A DNA stretch of 64,000 nt. Origin: Chaetoceros tenuissimus (taxonomy: Eukaryota > Bacillariophyta > Thalassiosirophyceae > Chaetocerotales > Chaetocerotaceae). Positions 20,569 through 31,600 of the stretch are shown piece by piece (positions within the stretch are counted from its first letter, which is position 1; each line of letters begins with the position of its first letter). A program made the translations under genes and the position numbers. The notes below the pieces were generated by a model. That model was not told the origin of the DNA. It saw only the letters and a list, made by a program, of their open reading frames with translations, and made no database searches. The stretch is from positions 186,001 to 250,000 of the forward strand of contig BLLK01000058.1 in NCBI GenBank assembly GCA_021927905.1, in the 5' to 3' direction.

Positions 20569-22937
20569 ATGCCATCGCTATTGATGCAAGCAGCGAGATC
20601 CGCTGCTATTGCTGACGGCCTAGTTCCCAAGAAATCGTCTAGTGGTAAATCTTCAGCTTCGCCTGCAAACGTGTCGGGAGGAGAAACAAAAAGCAGCCAT
20701 GAAAATACAGTTGCTGCAGCACTTGCAATGGTAGCAGCTGGAAACAAAAATGTAAAATTACCACTAGCACATGGAAAGCCTCAAGAAAGTACACTAAGCA
20801 ATACTCCATCTGCAAATACGGCTCATAGTAATGGCATGCCAGGCCTAGCTCCTAATAATTCTTCTTCTGTTGCATCAGCTGCGCAGAGAATTGCATCTCA
20901 ACAACTTGCGGCTTTAAAGCCTAGTTCTACAACACCAGTGCCATCAGCGGCAATCCCTCAGACTACGTCGGTTCCAAGGGCTGCATCGTCGGGATCTTCA
21001 GGAGGAAAAAAGAAAGGACCGCCACTTAGAAGAGGGAAATGGACACCAGAGGAAGAGGCATATGCAAACCGTCTAATTCAAGAATTCAAGGCAGGTTTAT
21101 TGCCATTGACAGATGGAACCACTCTTCGTACATTTCTTTCCAAACTTCTCAATTGCGACCCTATGAGAATATCGAAGAAGTTCGTAGGAAGTAATTGTAT
21201 CGGAAAACAAGTTTTTCGCAGACGGACTGCTGACATCAATCGGCTTACCCCTGAGCAAATACATCAAAGTCGTGCAGAATTGAGCGAGTAAGTTTTTTGT
21301 TTGGAAGTCTATAGTATCTTTCTATATTCCTTTCCATTTCTTATACGTTTTTAATTACATAGATTGGAGAGGAGATTTCTTGAGAGGGTTGCTACTACCA
21401 ATAGAGTCAAATCATCTGGAGTCAACAATAATTCATCAAACAACAATAATTCTACCGCATCAAATGTAGCAGCAGCCAGTGCAGCTGCAAAAATTAAAAT
21501 TGATGATCTTGAAACAGCAGATGGAAGTACTCCCCCATGGTTACGCCCACCAAACGGATTCAAGCACGGAACAGGAGCAGCGACGGCTGCTGCTCAACTT
21601 TCTTCTGGATCAAACAAAGCAGCCATGGCTGGTCGTGCGCTATTGGATAATGGTTCGAACAAGAGAAATAGTCTAGGATCTGCAATGAATAAATCTGGAA
21701 GTGCAGGTCTACTTGCACTCATGGAATTTCAGCAACGTCAAAACAGAAATAGTGCTGGATTACTCTCCAATAATCTACAAGACTCAGCACAGAACCTTTT
21801 GGCAGCAGCAGCAGCGGCAGATGGGAAGAATGCAGGAGGAGATGCTTTGTCACAATTGAGAAATGCACAGAGACTTGCTTCAAATAATTCCATGACAAAT
21901 TTGATGTTGAAAGCCGGATTATCACGGGACCAATTGAGTGAACTTGTTCGTAATCATCGCAGCTCAAACTCCTTGTCAAATTTGATGGAGAGACAAAGTA
22001 GTTTGGATGCATTAATGTCCTTGGATTTCCAAAGTCTTCAGTCCATTGATAATCTCGCGAACTTGATTCAAACCGGAAGAGGATCACAGGTACCTAGGAG
22101 TGGAATGAAGAATTGGCAGTCTGACATGAACAACTCAACAAATAGTTTGGCAGCTGTTGCAGCATCTATTGGATCAAATGGAAATCTGTCAAAGCTGGCA
22201 GATGCTAGAAGACTTCAAAGTGAGGGACGTATGGAGAATTTAATCAAATCTTTATCGAGTGGAAATGTTAGGGGTCAGAACAATACATTTTCAAATACTA
22301 ATTTCAACAGCATCCTCCAAAATATGCAGTCAGGGGGTAGTAGTAACAATTTGCTGAACTCAGGTAAGAATTACTTCACTAATCTCCAATTGATCACTTC
22401 TTTATCAGCAATTATCTTACCAATTTTTGATTAGCGAGCGCAATGAGTCTAGCTAATATGCTTCGAGAGAATTCATCGACCGGATTGACAGCATTGCGTA
22501 TGCAAGATGGTCTCGCTCAACGCAATTCAAGTGTTGACGACTTTTTGAGTCTCGTCGCTTCCGGAGATATTCCTCACCAGGATCCTCATCTTCTCAACAT
22601 GCCACTTCAAAGCGTTCTTCAACAGCAACAACAAAATGGAAACTCAACTGCCGCACAAATACTTGCACAACAACAACTTCTTCAAGCAGCAAACGGAGGA
22701 AATAATTCTCTTAATCGTTTCTCTTCACTTCATGGATTGGGAGATAGCAATGGTACAGACAATGTGAACAATGGACATTCTCTTGGAGATCATATTGCTT
22801 CATTCGGTGGATTAGGTAATCAAAGCTCAGCTGCATCCTTATTGAGTAAATATGCTAGTGCTCAACAGTTTGATTCCAGCGATCAGGGTTTGAAGCGTAA
22901 ATTCGAGGGGAACAATCAAAGTCCAAACAAAAGATAA
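20569..22937 (+). CDS. Low-complexity protein with Myb/SANT-like conserved block, 740 aa
   Basis: Three exons (20569-21287, 21363-22363, 22435-22937) with 75- and 71-nt introns. An Ala/Ser-rich N-terminus precedes a conserved block at about residues 150-225: RRGKWTPEEEAYANRLIQEF, LPLTDGTTLRTFLSKLLNCD, then KKFVGSNCIGKQVFRR. The GKWTPEEE opening resembles Myb/SANT repeats, but the rest of the block differs from a standard Myb helix-turn-helix. The remaining 500 residues are rich in Asn, Ser, Gln and Ala, typical of disordered regulator tails. The block looks like an algal regulatory family rather than an enzyme. A transcription-related role is inferred. Confidence 0.75.
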
Positions 22938-23407
22938 TACACGAGGAAGACAGTCAACTTTAATTGCGTTACATAGGACTTGTTTAAGACTGGATAGATA
23001 GTTCCCTACATATGGTATACTGTTCACTAGATAACTTTTTAAAACAAATTTCATGATGAATTCGAATAAAGAAAATCTCTACTTTAGTTTTACAGAGAAA
23101 ATATATTATGGTGGATACTCATGGACAAGGATAAGTCTGTGATGAATTAGGATTCAAGTTGGTTAGAAAATTTCAAAACACAAATATACCAAAATAGAAA
23201 AACCATCAAGTATCAACAGCTCGAGGAATCCTCAGTAGGAAGTCAGCATGTTTGTCAGCATGAGCTTCAGAAAAGTAAAATGTAGATAATATGGTTTCTT
23301 CTTCACAGGACTTTGGAGCTGCTGATAATTGACTGTAGTTTGCATCAAACACTGGTAATAATCTTACCTTTGAATTTCTATGTCCATGTTGAAACCCTGT
23401 CCTACAT
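22938..23407. other. Convergent 3' intergenic stretch
   Basis: Spacer between convergent genes; AT-rich, no coding signal or repeat recognised. Confidence 0.5.
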
Positions 23408-23816
23408 TTAGCAAGCTAAATAGCGTGTGTTATCTGCAAATGTTTTCGGATCAAATATTAACTAAATGGTGAGTAAACGTGAGTGAAAATACAAAATGAG
23501 GTTCAATCTACCATGAAACAAAAGTGGTATAGACAGCACAGACACAACAGGTACCACAGATTCTCAACTTACGTGCCATCATCCTCTTCATCAAGATCAT
23601 CCAACCTCGAACCATACTTTCTTCAGCTCCAGTCATGATATATCCTGCATATCTCAAAGAAGAAGCTTCTACCATGACCGCTGTCCTTGTTGTTTGAAAT
23701 GTTGTCGATAGCCTAGAATCATTTGTTATTGTTCGCTTGGAAATTGACTTATTTACAGAGCTATTGATTTTTGTTCGAATTTGTCTATATAATATTCTAC
23801 CTGTTGCTGTCCTCAT
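23408..23816 (-). CDS. Small protein with basic N-terminus, 89 aa
   Basis: Exon 23573-23816 joins through a 139-nt intron (GTAAGT to TTTGCAG) to a tiny last exon 23408-23433, ending HNTRYLAC. The N-terminus (MRTATGRILYRQIRTKINSS) is rich in Arg, Lys, Ser and Thr without acids, like a mitochondrial presequence. The C-terminal half (GYIMTGAEESMVRGWMILMK) could be one short hydrophobic helix. Family unknown; a mitochondrial membrane protein is possible. Confidence 0.5.
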
Positions 23817-24202
23817 TCTTGAATCTATTCTGAAGTTAAGCTTTCAAGTAAGTCTTTCTCACTTCCGCTATATAAAAATTCTATTCTTGGTTGTTCTCTG
23901 CTTTGTTTCATGCAGTAATAAATATATGCTCCTTATTTTGTAATACAGAATGGGGGTGAGTGATAGCAGTCTAAATAGAGAATAGCAGTTTGTTGTTTTG
24001 CCAACTGCCAACCAACCACAACAACCGGGGAAAATAGACGGTGGTGGTGGCTGGTGGAAACTCAAGCCCTTTATCTAGTTAGGTAGCTAGCCATATAGTT
24101 CTCAATTTGTTTTGTCGTTGTGGCTACACCCCTCCGCTCCGAGATCATGGAAGATGTTCGCTGGGCTTCCATCAACATAATCTGCTCTTTCACGGTCGAA
24201 TA
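23817..24202. promoter_or_regulatory. Divergent promoter region
   Basis: Spacer between two divergent genes. The plus frame of the next gene is open through part of it but without an ATG. Confidence 0.35.
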
Positions 24203-25492
24203 ATGAAAGAAACAAAATTGTTGCTTTTCATTTGCATCATAATAATTTCGCTAACTACCTTTGTATTTCCAATAAAGTATTTCTATATCATGACTCGTAA
24301 ACTAACTGACAAGTCCAATCTATCAAGCACCATCATTGAATCGAATATCGATCAAGCCTCAAAGCCAAACAAAACCAAGAAGGGTAGACGCTTCAATCAC
24401 AACAAACCCTCCAGCCACGATCGCAGCAATGCTAACCAAGAACACCGTGATACATCCCCTGACCTTCGTCATGATGCCAACTCTTCAATCGATTCATCAG
24501 GATCAAAACCGCCTGTCGATTTGAATAATTTGAAACATTCGTTTGAATTTGAAACGGAGAAACAAAATCAAACTCCTCTTGTAGGTACATCATCATCATC
24601 GTCTTCTGCTCACATTGACGAGTCTTTGAAGGATCTCAATGAAAATATGACCACTCCCAAAAAGGCTGCTCACAAGAAGAAGCATAGAAAGCATACTCGG
24701 GAAGCACGAGAAGAGGTCCCTGATGAAAAGAAGGAACAGGAAAAGGTGGAGCAAATCAAATCTTTTTCCAATGCTGCGGGATTGGCTCTTCTAGAGAAAC
24801 TAGGACATGCTCATATAGACTCTGATGTGAATCAAGTCAGTGATAACATGGCCAAAATGGATATTTGCTTGGAGCAAGATCCAGATCAAGGCCAGATGCC
24901 TCAAGAAGGAACTGTAGGATACGATGCTGTCCAAAACTCTCAAGAGACCTTTGTAGGCAATGCCGACGAAATGAATAACGCGATGTACTACGCTCCTGTA
25001 CCAGCACAGTATATTCCTCAGCCAGCGACTATGCCACCTGGTGCATTTACCAATGACAGTTACTACTATCAAGAGGCGTATCCAGTAGAATCTAATGTGA
25101 TGGTTTACATGCCATTTTATGATCCATACATTGTGCCTACTCCGATGGGATTTGTACCTCCTGGTGTATACGACAACGCCGCACCAATGTCTCCATTTGA
25201 TCCACCTTCTCCTCCAAGAGCAAGTTTCGATGCTCCACAGAGAAAGCCAATTCGTTATGAACAGGCAGAGGTCAATGGATGCGTTTTCTTTAATCCTGTT
25301 TACGAAGAGGATGAGGAGGGCAAAGAAGACAATAGTGAGAAACCTGTAGATACCAAGGAAGCTGAAGTAAACATGGAGGGAAAGAAGAAACAGAGTAAAA
25401 GAAAGAAAAAGAATAATAGGAACAAGAACCATAGAACAAAGCAGAATCATGGAAACGGAAAAGGGAAAGAAACTTCCAAGTCTGCGAAATAA
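24203..25492 (+). CDS. Unknown disordered protein with Tyr/Pro-rich segment, 430 aa
   Basis: The frame is open from before 24203. With the first ATG the protein has a hydrophobic N-terminal helix (LLLFICIIIISLTTFVFPI), a signal anchor or chance read of the leader. The ATG at 24290 (MTRKLTDKS) would omit it, giving 400 aa. The body is Asn/Ser/Lys-rich, with one ordered-looking helix (SFSNAAGLALLEKLGHAH), a Tyr/Pro/Met-rich stretch around PMGFVPPGVYDNAAPMSPFD, and a strongly basic C-terminus (KKQSKRKKKNNRNKNHR). No family recognised; the tail suggests nucleic-acid or nuclear association. Confidence 0.6.
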   Translation: MKETKLLLFICIIIISLTTFVFPIKYFYIMTRKLTDKSNLSSTIIESNIDQASKPNKTKKGRRFNHNKPSSHDRSNANQEHRDTSPDLRHDANSSIDSSGSKPPVDLNNLKHSFEFETEKQNQTPLVGTSSSSSSAHIDESLKDLNENMTTPKKAAHKKKHRKHTREAREEVPDEKKEQEKVEQIKSFSNAAGLALLEKLGHAHIDSDVNQVSDNMAKMDICLEQDPDQGQMPQEGTVGYDAVQNSQETFVGNADEMNNAMYYAPVPAQYIPQPATMPPGAFTNDSYYYQEAYPVESNVMVYMPFYDPYIVPTPMGFVPPGVYDNAAPMSPFDPPSPPRASFDAPQRKPIRYEQAEVNGCVFFNPVYEEDEEGKEDNSEKPVDTKEAEVNMEGKKKQSKRKKKNNRNKNHRTKQNHGNGKGKETSKSAK

Positions 25493-26236
25493 GTCGCTGT
25501 TTGTGGAATAAAATTGCATGGGGTAGAATATACGTATATAGTTGCATATAGAAAAGTCAAAAAGAAATAGAAAAATATTGTGTATTGTTTCATAGGACAT
25601 AGGGTGTTGTAAGATAAATTGTAAAAAGCATAAAAATATTTTTTTTTTAATGAATTTAAAGTCTTTGATAGTAGTACTTGGTACTGAACGAATAGAATCT
25701 TTGATTTCTTCCGATTCTTTTTCGAACTTGAAAACTTTCGAAAAGATGGCAATCTCTTTATATTCTTTATTAACGGACTCCATGTTTTGTTCATTTTCCA
25801 TTTTCCACTCCCACTTTGCTACCAGATACAGCAAACTTATTTTTTGTTTGCATGCGTTTGACGAACGACCAACGTATGAAAAAACGAACAAAGTGAAATG
25901 AAGAATAAATTTTTTAATTTACCTTTTTATTCATGAATGGGTGATTTTAAATCGCTACATTCAGTATTTATTTTTATATCGTTCTAAAATGAAAAATGAA
26001 CATCACCTACTCTCGCAAGTACGTACATACATTCTCATTTTGGGACATTGCGGCAAAATAACGTCTATGACTCGCGGAATCTGAACCCGAACCCTGAAAT
26101 CACCTCTTTGACAGGAAAATGGAAAGTAACAATACGTAGAAAGCATCCAGCATTCCTTCCTTCCATAATCCTTTCCGTACAGCATTACAAAGGCTTTCAC
26201 ATATAACCAAATCTTTTCTCCATACGCTAGAAAGCC
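25493..26236. other. Intergenic spacer
   Basis: A 744-bp AT-rich gap between two genes in the same direction. Minus-strand open frames here are antisense extensions lacking protein-like composition. Nothing is supported. Confidence 0.45.
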
Positions 26237-26830
26237 ATGAGTAAAAGAGCCCTTGAAGTAGAACAAGAAGCACAGCAGATCAAGCACTGCAGTGAGTCCA
26301 CAAGCCCCAAGCAAATCCTAGGGCAGCAACAGGGGAATAAGAAGCCAAAACAAGAAGAGGATGTGAAGGAACCTTCCAAACAAGAACGAAGGGCATCGCT
26401 CAAAATGGAATTTCTCAAAGTAAAGCAGATGAAGCCTGGCGAAGTGCTTTTGGAACTCCTTAAAGAGGGACATCGAAAGAAACGTGAAACAGGATGGCTA
26501 CGAAGTGAGATGAAGTTGCATGACGATCTCATGAGAAACTGCAAAGAGCCAACAATTGGAATGGAGGGAGATGAGAAAGGATCTGCTAATGATGTAGAAA
26601 GCGAGCATAACTTGAAAGAAATACTACATGTTCTTGGAGACTATAGTGTACTTGAAGCCCATCTAAATAGGTCTGATGAGGAGAAATCAACTGAATCATC
26701 GTCGGCAGATGAAGAAGAATTCAATCCATTGGAATATTTACTTTTTGCATGGGGTGTTGACAGAGATACCCTCAAATCCTGGAAGGAGAGAGCACGCAAA
26801 CCTGGTGGAATACGAAATACAAAAAACTGA
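26237..26830 (+). CDS. Unknown charged protein, 197 aa
   Basis: A single-exon frame with good Met context. The N-terminal 60 residues are Lys/Glu/Gln-rich and probably disordered. A helical block follows (MKPGEVLLELLKEGHRKKRE), then acidic stretches, and a C-terminal ordered-looking segment (FNPLEYLLFAWGVDRDTLKS). No known domain. It lies immediately left of the transposon insertion, which did not disrupt it. Confidence 0.6.
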   Translation: MSKRALEVEQEAQQIKHCSESTSPKQILGQQQGNKKPKQEEDVKEPSKQERRASLKMEFLKVKQMKPGEVLLELLKEGHRKKRETGWLRSEMKLHDDLMRNCKEPTIGMEGDEKGSANDVESEHNLKEILHVLGDYSVLEAHLNRSDEEKSTESSSADEEEFNPLEYLLFAWGVDRDTLKSWKERARKPGGIRNTKN

Positions 26831-27092
26831 CGCCATGGATTGTTGTCAAAAGGAAGAAATATATAAGTAAATAATTATATTATAAATAATGAGGAGTTGA
26901 GCAAGAGTTACTTGGACTTAGGTATTTCATTATTAAAACATATGCTATGCCGATCCGGCATTTCACACTCCACCACATTCCCATTCCTCTATTCTTCTTC
27001 GTTGCGAAGTGTGAAGTCGTTGGTTGGCGGCGACGACGATTTTTTAACAGCTCACACGCTCGCACGATACATTTGGCAACAAGTTCAAGGAA

Positions 27093-27138
27093 GCAAGGTA
27101 GATAAATAGAGACAGGTAGTGCCGCGATTTTTCGCGCC
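27093..27138. repeat. Left terminal inverted repeat
   Basis: The outer 28 bp match the right end perfectly in inverse orientation; the inner 18 bp match imperfectly and finish TTTTTCGCGCC. Confidence 0.9.
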
Positions 27139-27179
27139 ATTTTTTTCAGTATACTTATACGTACGTCCCAATGTTCTCC

Positions 27180-27221
27180 AAAAAACATGCGCGGCACAGG
27201 AAGCTTCCCTCGACTCCGGCA
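27180..27221. repeat. Left subterminal inverted repeat
   Basis: About 40 bp starting AAAAACATGCGCGGCACAGG and ending TCGACTCCGGCA, matching the inverse of 31840-31879 with several mismatches. A 41-bp spacer separates it from the left terminal repeat, whereas the right copy directly abuts its terminal repeat. Confidence 0.85.
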
Positions 27222-27307
27222 TCCGGCATCCTCTCAAAAGAAAAGATGTTTTTACACACATAGCAGCAACACAAACATAGAACTAAGGTACTGTTACTTG
27301 TCCCTAT

Positions 27308-28621
27308 TTACTTTGCTTTATTTTTCCTATCCTCTAATTCTTTATCAGCTTTCGCACTAGACGCCTTTGCGCTCTTTTCACCGTAGTTGATCTTTAGAAC
27401 AGCACGATGTGCGGCAGTAACCGAGTCTTTAGCATACTGTCCAATATTCTTTTCTCTATACCTTCCCAACTCATAGTTGCTCCTACTCCTTGCTGTTTTT
27501 TCAACTAGAATCTTATAGATACTATCAAGATGGAGTTTTACAGGAATAGATACATCAGCATTAAATTGCTCAAAGGATTTTCTGAGTTCCTCGCTCTCTT
27601 TTATGTTCCTGATTCCCTCTGAAAGATATGCCGTTCCGCGCTCAGATATTTTTGACATGGATAGTTCCGTATCACACAATGAAGTTAGAATTGTAGCAAA
27701 ATTGAAGAATTCAGGTGAAATCAAAGTTCTACCACCATGATTTAACATTTGATCACGAGGAGAATACATGCTCTTCAGGTAATCTACATCCAATAAAGCA
27801 TCTTCATGGAGTATTCGCATCTGACGTAAGTACGTTCCAATTTCATTATATTCTTTTTCAGATTCTTTCTCTTCATTCACTTCTGCTTTTCGTTCTAAAC
27901 TGCCATAGTGTCGAATCAGTGAATAAACTGCAAAGCCAACGTAATTTGTGATCTTGCTATTACGGCTATCAATACTTTCTTCGTTGTCGTCTTGGTTCTT
28001 ACGTTTCTTATCTGAATATGATCGAGTTTCATCTACAAGCCATTTCTCAACAAGCTTGAAAAGGTTTTCAATGATCATGTAAAGACCGCATTGATTACCA
28101 TGTAATTCTTGAGGTAGTTGAGAGAAAGGACCTCCATGTTCTAAGAAAGTTTCTTTGTTGATGGAATAGTAGAGTCCGTACCAAAACGAAGAGAAACAAG
28201 ATTGCTTTGAGAACATGATTGAATCGCGGAGTAATTGGAGACACTTTGATACAACTTGTTGGCATGCAGCATCAAATTTATGCAAAATTTCATGCTCTGA
28301 CACTGAGAACAATTTTTGAAACCATTTCTGTGTGGTCGATCCAGAATCAATTGATGCAACTGCCGACTCCTTAAAAGGTGTCTCTTCAATCAGAACATCA
28401 AGAAACGATGTTAAAATAGTCTTCTTTTTCAAAGCATCTACAATTTTCTGAAAAGCACCTTCGTATAAACTAAAATCTTCGGCTTTTTTTCGACCACGGT
28501 AGTTACTCAGATAGTTTTGAAGAGAGATTTCGTCAAGGATTGGTATAGGTTGGTTGTAGGCAGTCTTTCGTACGTTGCTTGATTTACTGAGCCAACTGTC
28601 CACGATGGCAGACCTTGATTC
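27308..28621 (-). CDS. Downstream in-frame extension of the transposase (second open frame)
   Basis: This frame of about 437 codons directly follows the transposase TAA in the same reading frame and has no ATG near its start (first candidate is a GTG at 28603), so it is probably translated as a C-terminal extension rather than alone. An 84-nt GT-AG segment (28614-28697) would remove the stop and join the two, giving about 1448 aa. The segment is helical and charged (ELRKSFEQFNADVSIPVKLH, then a Lys/Asp-rich end) and I recognise no domain. The catalytic core is already complete upstream, so its role is open. Confidence 0.6.
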   Translation of the reverse strand, partial: ESRSAIVDSWLSKSSNVRKTAYNQPIPILDEISLQNYLSNYRGRKKAEDFSLYEGAFQKIVDALKKKTILTSFLDVLIEETPFKESAVASIDSGSTTQKWFQKLFSVSEHEILHKFDAACQQVVSKCLQLLRDSIMFSKQSCFSSFWYGLYYSINKETFLEHGGPFSQLPQELHGNQCGLYMIIENLFKLVEKWLVDETRSYSDKKRKNQDDNEESIDSRNSKITNYVGFAVYSLIRHYGSLERKAEVNEEKESEKEYNEIGTYLRQMRILHEDALLDVDYLKSMYSPRDQMLNHGGRTLISPEFFNFATILTSLCDTELSMSKISERGTAYLSEGIRNIKESEELRKSFEQFNADVSIPVKLHLDSIYKILVEKTARSRSNYELGRYREKNIGQYAKDSVTAAHRAVLKINYGEKSAKASSAKADKELEDRKNKAK

Positions 28622-31600
28622 TTATGTTGATTGAACAGATTCATCGAATCCAAATGTGGCTACCTGTATTTCATTTTCATCAACTGTTCCTTCATACATT
28701 CGATTTTGTTGTTGTTTTAGCGCATCCATTGTCTTTTTTGACTCAAGCGCAGATACAGCAGCGCAGTATTTCTGAGGAGTATCGGCATTACGAGCTCGAA
28801 TCTGAGAGAAAAAAGACTCTAACGATGATGTATTTGAAAAAAGGAATGGAATGTACTTCACCCTTTTATCATGTTGCAGTAACTTTTTTGCAAAGAAGAA
28901 GAAACCGCAAATTTGGATACGTAGATTGTTGTAGGTTTTCTTGTCAATGGAGCATTCAGTCCATTTATCCATTCGATCTCTGTACATTTCAGTTCCTTTC
29001 TGACCATACGCAGATAGAATCCAATCCCTAAAATATTCAAGATTCGATTTCATTTCAACTTCAAGTTCATCAATATTTTCTCTTGTAATGGATTGACCTT
29101 TATTCATAAACCTTTCGTTGAAAATGCAAGCGACATAGACTGAAAACTCCAAACCAGCAAACATTTCCTTTACACTTTCACTGACTTCCTCTAATTTTGT
29201 AGAGATAACTCGTCGCAGTATCCGTAGTCTCTTCTTGTACATTGCAATAATGTCTTTGTTCTCATTTCTATTCCCAGAAAACAATAATTCATTGAAACAG
29301 TTGAGTTCCTGACCGATTGTCATGAACTGTTCCACAAGAGTTTTTTCCGAGAAGACACGAAGCGCTTCTCCCACTCTCATCTTGTTCCAATGATTAGGAA
29401 ACACACTGTCCATGGTAAGCATTGTATCTTGCTGTAGATGCTGGCGATCACGATAGAAGCACTCAGTTACGCAACCATTCCATGTGAAACGAATTCCATC
29501 TCTAGATCGAAAATAACGTGCTGTCGAATCTTCTTTACTACTTGCTAAAAATGCATTCCGTAGAGCCTTTAACCCGTGAGTGCTACAGTGAGAAATTCCA
29601 ACACGGGTTCCTTTGTCTCCTGTTGGGTCGGTGAATGAGATCAAGGACTCATTGAGCCATTTCATTTCGGACGGAAGTTCAACGCCATGTCGAAGTAGAG
29701 AAGCAAGGCGACTATTACTTCCTCCTGCATCAAATAGTAACAGTAGTACAACAATGTTTACATTGTTTAACTGGTTGCAGACATGCAATAGCTGATAGAG
29801 TATTTCATTTCCGCTTAGCGAACCATCGTTGAAAAAAAATTCGACGTTCGCTGACTTATTGAAAGCAGTACGAATTCTCCACTGATTTACGTATAGTGCT
29901 GGGACAAAGTAGTCATTGTCAGTAGATTGTTGAGATTTTGGTTTCTTTTCACTTTTGTTCTTGTCATCATTTTCAACATCGTTCTTCTTGTCCTCCATCC
30001 GCATCTCTTGAACTAACTCTTTTGTTGCATCGTGAATCTCTTTTCGAATGTCTTCAAGTGAATTCCCGACTGGAACAATGCCTACAACTTTGTTGTTCAT
30101 TATGTTTGTGTAGATTCCGCTTTGTAGCTTCATTTCATCTACCAACAACTGCACATATTCTGTTTCTTTTGTATTATCAATGTTGAGTCTTTCTCGGAGT
30201 CGGCCATATATTGATGGATCAACACCTTCTTCAACTGCTGATTTCTTGCGCCATCTTTTGATTTGGGTCTCTGATGGGTATATGTAAAGAGAAGAATCTC
30301 TCAGGTCTTTGTATGCTGATGGATTCATACTATATAGAGATAGCGCAAGGCGAATTTCTCTTGCTGTGTACTTCACATTGCTTTTCTTTCCTTCGCGAAC
30401 AAGCCGAAAATTCTTAATCTTATTCAAAATATCATCAACAAAGTTGGCGATTGATGGATCAGTATCATCTTTTGAGTTTTCTTTCTTTTGCTTTAATGCA
30501 ATATTTGATGATAAGGATTCTATCATCATTGCTCGGAATTTTTTATAGTCATTGCTGCTGACCCGACTTGCACCTTCGATGAGTTTCATTATTTGTTCAT
30601 CTTTGCTGTTTTCTCTGTCTAGTTCTATATGAGGTTGATTAGACAGTGCAGCTGTTAATTTATACTGCAAATTGTGTTTAATGTAGCGATTCTGTCGGAG
30701 ACGCTTTGCTCTTGATCCTGGCGACAAGACAGTTATATTCACTTTGCTGTCATGTTCGGCCCATGCATCACCTGCTTTCCTCTTTCGTGTACTTCGTTTC
30801 TTATCTTTCCGCTCCTCTTTTTTACATTCCAAGCAAAGTGGTACAATTCCTTTTCTCAATTTCTTATAGAACACAGTTTTCATGCATTTTGATTCATCAC
30901 CTATTCCCTTGCAATAATACACCGCCATCTCCGACTCCTTTTTCACAAATACAGAACCTTTACACCGATAAAAATCTTTAAGCAACTTTGAAATATTGCT
31001 ATAATGTAGATTTGCGTGAAGAGAAGAATTAAATTTGTCAGAGTCGTATGGGTTGTCGGCGGAAATATCTGATAAGTGTGAATCGACAATAAATTCCAGC
31101 ATCTGCGTGAGCGTGGAAATAGGTGCTATATAATCGCGAATCTTTGATACTTTCATCACATCAGGTTGTGGAGATACCATATTTTGATGATTGTCAGCAA
31201 TAGTGGACTTTGCTGGTGTTGAGCGACTTTGAACCCTTGCTGCTCGGTAGTTGATATGTCCTCCAGCTAACTCATCAGCTAACTTTTTCACAGCATTCTT
31301 GGCAACATTAGGCACGAAGAAATATTTATTCCCTCTCTTGCTTTCAATTGCAATATTTCTACGATCTGGCACTACACCAATTCCATAATTCCTGGCTTTC
31401 TCTAGCGAAATGGGGGTACTGAAATATCGAATCTCATCTTTTAAAATTGGAGTCCATGGAAAGTGATGCTTAGCTACCCATACTTGTGTTCTATCTGAGA
31501 CACATTTATAGTCAATCTTCAAATGAGCACAAAGCACCTTCAAATAATTTTCAAACATTTTCTTCTTTTCATTGTATTTTGATTCATTTGACTTGTTCTG

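Noticed and set aside
24800-25891. Long minus-strand frame of 363 codons
   Set aside because: It is antisense to the gene at 24203-25492, hydrophobic and low-complexity, with no recognisable motif.
28603-28605. GTG start for a separate second transposon gene
   Set aside because: GTG starts are not expected in a nuclear gene, and the frame continues directly from the transposase.
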